Origin: Nepenthes gracilis
Taxonomy: Eukaryota; Streptophyta; Magnoliopsida; Caryophyllales; Nepenthaceae
DNA length: 64,000 bases
Assembly (NCBI GenBank): GCA_033239525.1
Contig: BSYO01000024.1
Coordinates: 1,984,001-2,048,000 of the forward strand
Direction of reading: 5' to 3'
Shown: piece after piece, positions 61,113-64,000 of the stretch
Layout: every line of letters begins with the position of its first letter
Numbering within the stretch: position 1 is the stretch's first letter
Translations under genes and position numbers: made by a program
Notes under the pieces: generated by a model
Told to the model about the DNA's origin: nothing
The model's input: only the letters and a program-made list of their open reading frames with translations
Database searches by the model: none

Positions 61113-61121
61113 GTGGAGTAT

Positions 61122-61551
61122 TCATTCTGAAACTTCGTCAAGCAGTTCCGCGCTTTCTTTGGGCTGTTCCTCGAGAACTGGGGTTGTAGTTTCAACAATG
61201 AAATCAACAAACGCCTGCGCCTTTACAGCAAGCCTGGGCTGGAATTCGATATCGAACTTGCCCAACTCGATAGCCCATTTTACCAACAGTCCAGAAACGT
61301 CGGGTTTCTGGAGTTTGCTTTTTAGAGGCTGGTCCATGAGGACCACTATCCGATGGGCCTGAAAATAGGGCTATAACTTCCGTGCGGAGAATATAAGTGC
61401 CAAGGACAATTTTTTGGCGCTCGAATAGCGGGTCTCTGGGCCGATTCAAGTTTTACTCACGTAGTAGACCTACCGTTGAGTGTCGGAGTCCTGGCGTATG
61501 AGGAAAGAACTGAGGGACACCTCCGACACCGCCAAGTAAAGGTACAGTTCC
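61122..61551 (-). pseudogene. End of Tat-like reverse transcriptase/RNase H and linker, truncated
   Basis: The frame at 61122-61346 has VLMDQPLKSKLQKPDVSGLL, KWAIELGKFDIEFQPR and KAQAFVDFIVE, the linker before the second RNase H. Upstream, the RNase H start (LYLYLAVSEVSLSSFLI) reaches 61551 with in-frame stops. The LTR at 61552 cuts it there. Confidence 0.75.
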
Positions 61552-64000
61552 TGTCACGACCCAAGAACACAATATTCGCAGGTCGAAAATAAAATCAATA
61601 ATAATATTTCCATTAATCATAATAACCTAACCCAGGCGTGACAATTCGAACACATACTGGACCCAACATGATAAACCCCGCACAAGATCTCATCGGATAT
61701 AAATCCGGACAAACACAATACATGACCTGCTAACCATGATCGTAAGGGAGGTATCCAAATTTGCAACAACTCATCCACAATATACTACAACTTGAATATT
61801 TTACATACAATGATCAAGGCCATCATCCGACCATAAATAATAACCATAACATATCATCGAGATCAGAAATATACCAAATATAATATCTCTACTTGCCAAA
61901 AGGAATATCCGAGCCCGATCACGTCCGAGCTCCTACAAGCGTATCCATGCCACTAGTCTGAAGGGATAAAACATGAAAACGTGAGCCTAGAGCTCAGCAA
62001 GCATCATCGTATAAAAACAGTACTCATAAATCAGGAATAGGGATATCGCATAGCAATCACGTAAAACAAAATACCATGTCCGTGAATCCCTGAAAATCAA
62101 GGAGATGTCTCGTATTAAATCGTCGTCCGTAATAACTCGTCCTTCTGGGACAAAATCATATAAACCACGATCCGGTAAAATCTCGTAGACGATATTATAT
62201 CATATGATCCAAGGTCACATACGTCGCAACTGTCACCACATCCACGTGGGACACATTCCGTCGTCCGGATCTAAAACTCATAATGCAGAAATCAAGAGAA
62301 AACCGTTGGAACTAAAACATAAATCAAAACACGTTTCAGGTTTATCATATCAGCACGTACGAGACATTCCTATCGCCCATCCGTGGGCCAAACCACGCAT
62401 CTCAAATCACAAGACACCCAAATACGTGCGTAAATACAAAGCATGCACGAAATCGAGAACCAAAGATCAATGATACCAACTTGAGGAAGGGTTACCTCGT
62501 CCAAGAAACACGGCTATATCGGGCTACTTAATTAGGCCAATAGCTTAAGGCTATCCATGTACTGGCTCCAATAGATTAGGAACTTGCTCACTATGTTTTA
62601 CCACTGCGCTTTGGGTGCAACCTAAGTTTTAGTTATATATTAGGGACGTCCGAATATATTAGTTTTTCGTCAATTCCTTACGATGGTTCTCAATTAAATA
62701 CGGTGGGCGCATCACTACAAATATCTTCCTTCCGGCCGAAGTAGCCTCAATCTTCCTTCCGACGGAAGTAGCCTATCATATACGTCCCCGTCGGGACAGC
62801 CTTCCCGTCGAGAGCGGCGCCACAAATAGCCAATATCTCGGATCACAAATCGACCCCTAGGGTCTCGGACCACCATAGTCCCGTAGTGATCCCACCCCCG
62901 GCAGCATGCATGGTTAGTGCAAGGCCTGGTTCATGGTTCCACAATATACGGATACACAAATATACATATATATCGTCAGGGTGTCAATCCCTCCAAATCA
63001 TAAATATCAGTACAAAACCACCGCACAACCGATAAAATATACATGCATGTACACAATTGATAAATTGAGGGTATTTAAAAATACATGCATGTTAATAAAA
63101 TCCCCCACAGTAGTCAAAATGCATCGAAAATTAAATCAGACCAAGAATAGGGCTAGAGGATACTTGCCTTAACATTATACTCCGCAGATCTGAAGAAAGG
63201 ATGTCCCGAAGCATCCGATTTGTACCTCCTCTCTCCTGCCTCACGTGCCTCGTGCGCACAGCCCCCCTTCTCTCCTCTACGCATGGCCACCTCGCCGCTG
63301 CTGCAACCGGCCACCTCAAACGGCCGTCGCCGGCCTTCCCGGTGACCCTCGTCACCGTGGCTGTCTCCCGTCCGGCCGCCGTCCTCTCTCACGGCTCCTC
63401 TCCTCGCACATCTCGTCTTCTCGTGCAGCTCACGCTGTCACTGTCGTTGCTGTCGCCGCTCCACTGCCGTGCCACTCGCCTGGCCGTCGTCGGCCTCCGC
63501 GGCACCACCCAGCCGGCATCGACGCCGTCACACGGCCACCACTGCACCTCCCGTAACCTCGCCGACGCTCTACTCGTCCAACCCACACTGCGCCCACAAT
63601 CGCCTCAGCCCACGCCACTGTAGCTTGCGCCGCGCCACCACTGACCACCGTCGCCGCCGATTTCCTGTGCCACCGCCGCCGATTCTTCCCTTCTCCTCCA
63701 TCTTCTTCGCGCTGCAAACCCTAATTTCCCTTCTCCCCTCTCTCTCCTCTTCTCCCCGACTCCCATTCTCCTTTTCTTTTACTTTTTTTTTCTTCTTTTT
63801 ACTTACTTATATATTATTATTATTATTATTATTTTTATTATATATATATATACACATATATAACTTTCTTTTATTTTTAAATCCAACTCGGCCTCCGAAC
63901 AATATTATGGGCACACTCTGGGCCCCACTCCGCACCTCTGATCATTCCCGAAAATTTTACGATATTTTAAATTATTTTTACCACGTCCGAAATACCCAAA
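61552..64000 (-). mobile_element. Long LTR (Del/Tekay-like, minus orientation), runs out of window
   Basis: Starts TGTCACGACCCAAG directly inside the pol of the Tat-like element and aligns with 8908-9707 and 12867-14340. It is less decayed than that copy (many CG here read TG or CA there). The right end and TSD are outside the window, so it could be a solo LTR or the LTR of a complete element. The left flank GTTCC (61547-61551) is the expected TSD. The GC-rich ORFs at 63150-63720 are part of the LTR and not genes. Confidence 0.75.

Larger units (their letters stand above)
54912..61551 (-). mobile_element. Ty3/gypsy Tat-like retrotransposon, 3' part, cut by a later LTR
   Basis: On the minus strand: end of RT/RNase H, archaeal-type RNase H, integrase, 40-bp array, antisense ORF (on +), 45-bp array, polypurine tract, 3' LTR. 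The second RNase H and the antisense ORF fit the Tat lineage. The pol sequence is interrupted at 61552 by another LTR. The rest of the element, with its 5' LTR, probably lies beyond the right end of the window. Confidence 0.85.

Noticed and set aside
63153..63717. GC-rich ORFs on both strands
   Set aside because: GC-rich part of an LTR. All six frames are open because of base composition, and there is no protein similarity.

Overview
The window is nuclear DNA of a flowering plant. It is AT-rich, has long introns with GT-AG borders, is packed with LTR retrotransposons and solo LTRs, and carries one recognisable host gene, a HIPL1-type (hedgehog-interacting-protein-like) gene. Nothing in it looks bacterial, viral or organellar. 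I cannot name the species from the sequence.

Layout. 1-933: AT-rich, no gene. 939-7251: a complete but pol-less Ty3/gypsy element (Tat-like) with 800-bp LTRs, a 5-bp target-site duplication (TSD) CATGT, a gag relic, a 40-bp tandem array and an antisense extra ORF. 7257-8902: AT-rich with a ~200-bp tandem array. 8908-14406: a solo LTR (TSD ACTTT) split by a second solo LTR at 9708-12861 (TSD TTATC). 15250-30851: the HIPL1-like gene on the + strand, seven coding exons, about 692 codons. Its promoter, exon 1 and exon 2 lie in a recent 1.5-kb tandem duplication. 30852-37886: AT-rich with two more probable solo LTRs (32814-33917 and 34058-35915). 37892-54046: a nest in which a degenerate solo LTR holds another LTR that was hit by two Ty1/copia elements (39894-45487 and 47032-53272, both on the minus strand). 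54912-61551: the 3' part of a second Tat-like gypsy element on the minus strand, with 3' LTR, antisense ORF on +, a 40-bp array, integrase and an archaeal-type RNase H. It is cut at 61552 by a solo-type LTR of the same family as the one at 8908, which runs out of the window.

How the parts relate. The host gene reads cleanly through all splice phases (29 codons+1, 158, 786, 217, 179, 242 nt, then the last exon), giving a secreted protein with a Cys-rich N-terminal domain and a glucose/sorbosone dehydrogenase-type propeller. The most interesting host feature is the duplicated first two exons. The two exon-1 copies differ by one base, which switches which of two overlapping ATGs is in frame. Among the repeats, the two Tat-like elements share, in the same relative place, a homologous 40-bp tandem array next to an antisense ORF. 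The repeat boundaries given here rest on TSDs and TG/CA termini read by eye. Family names for solo LTRs are inference.
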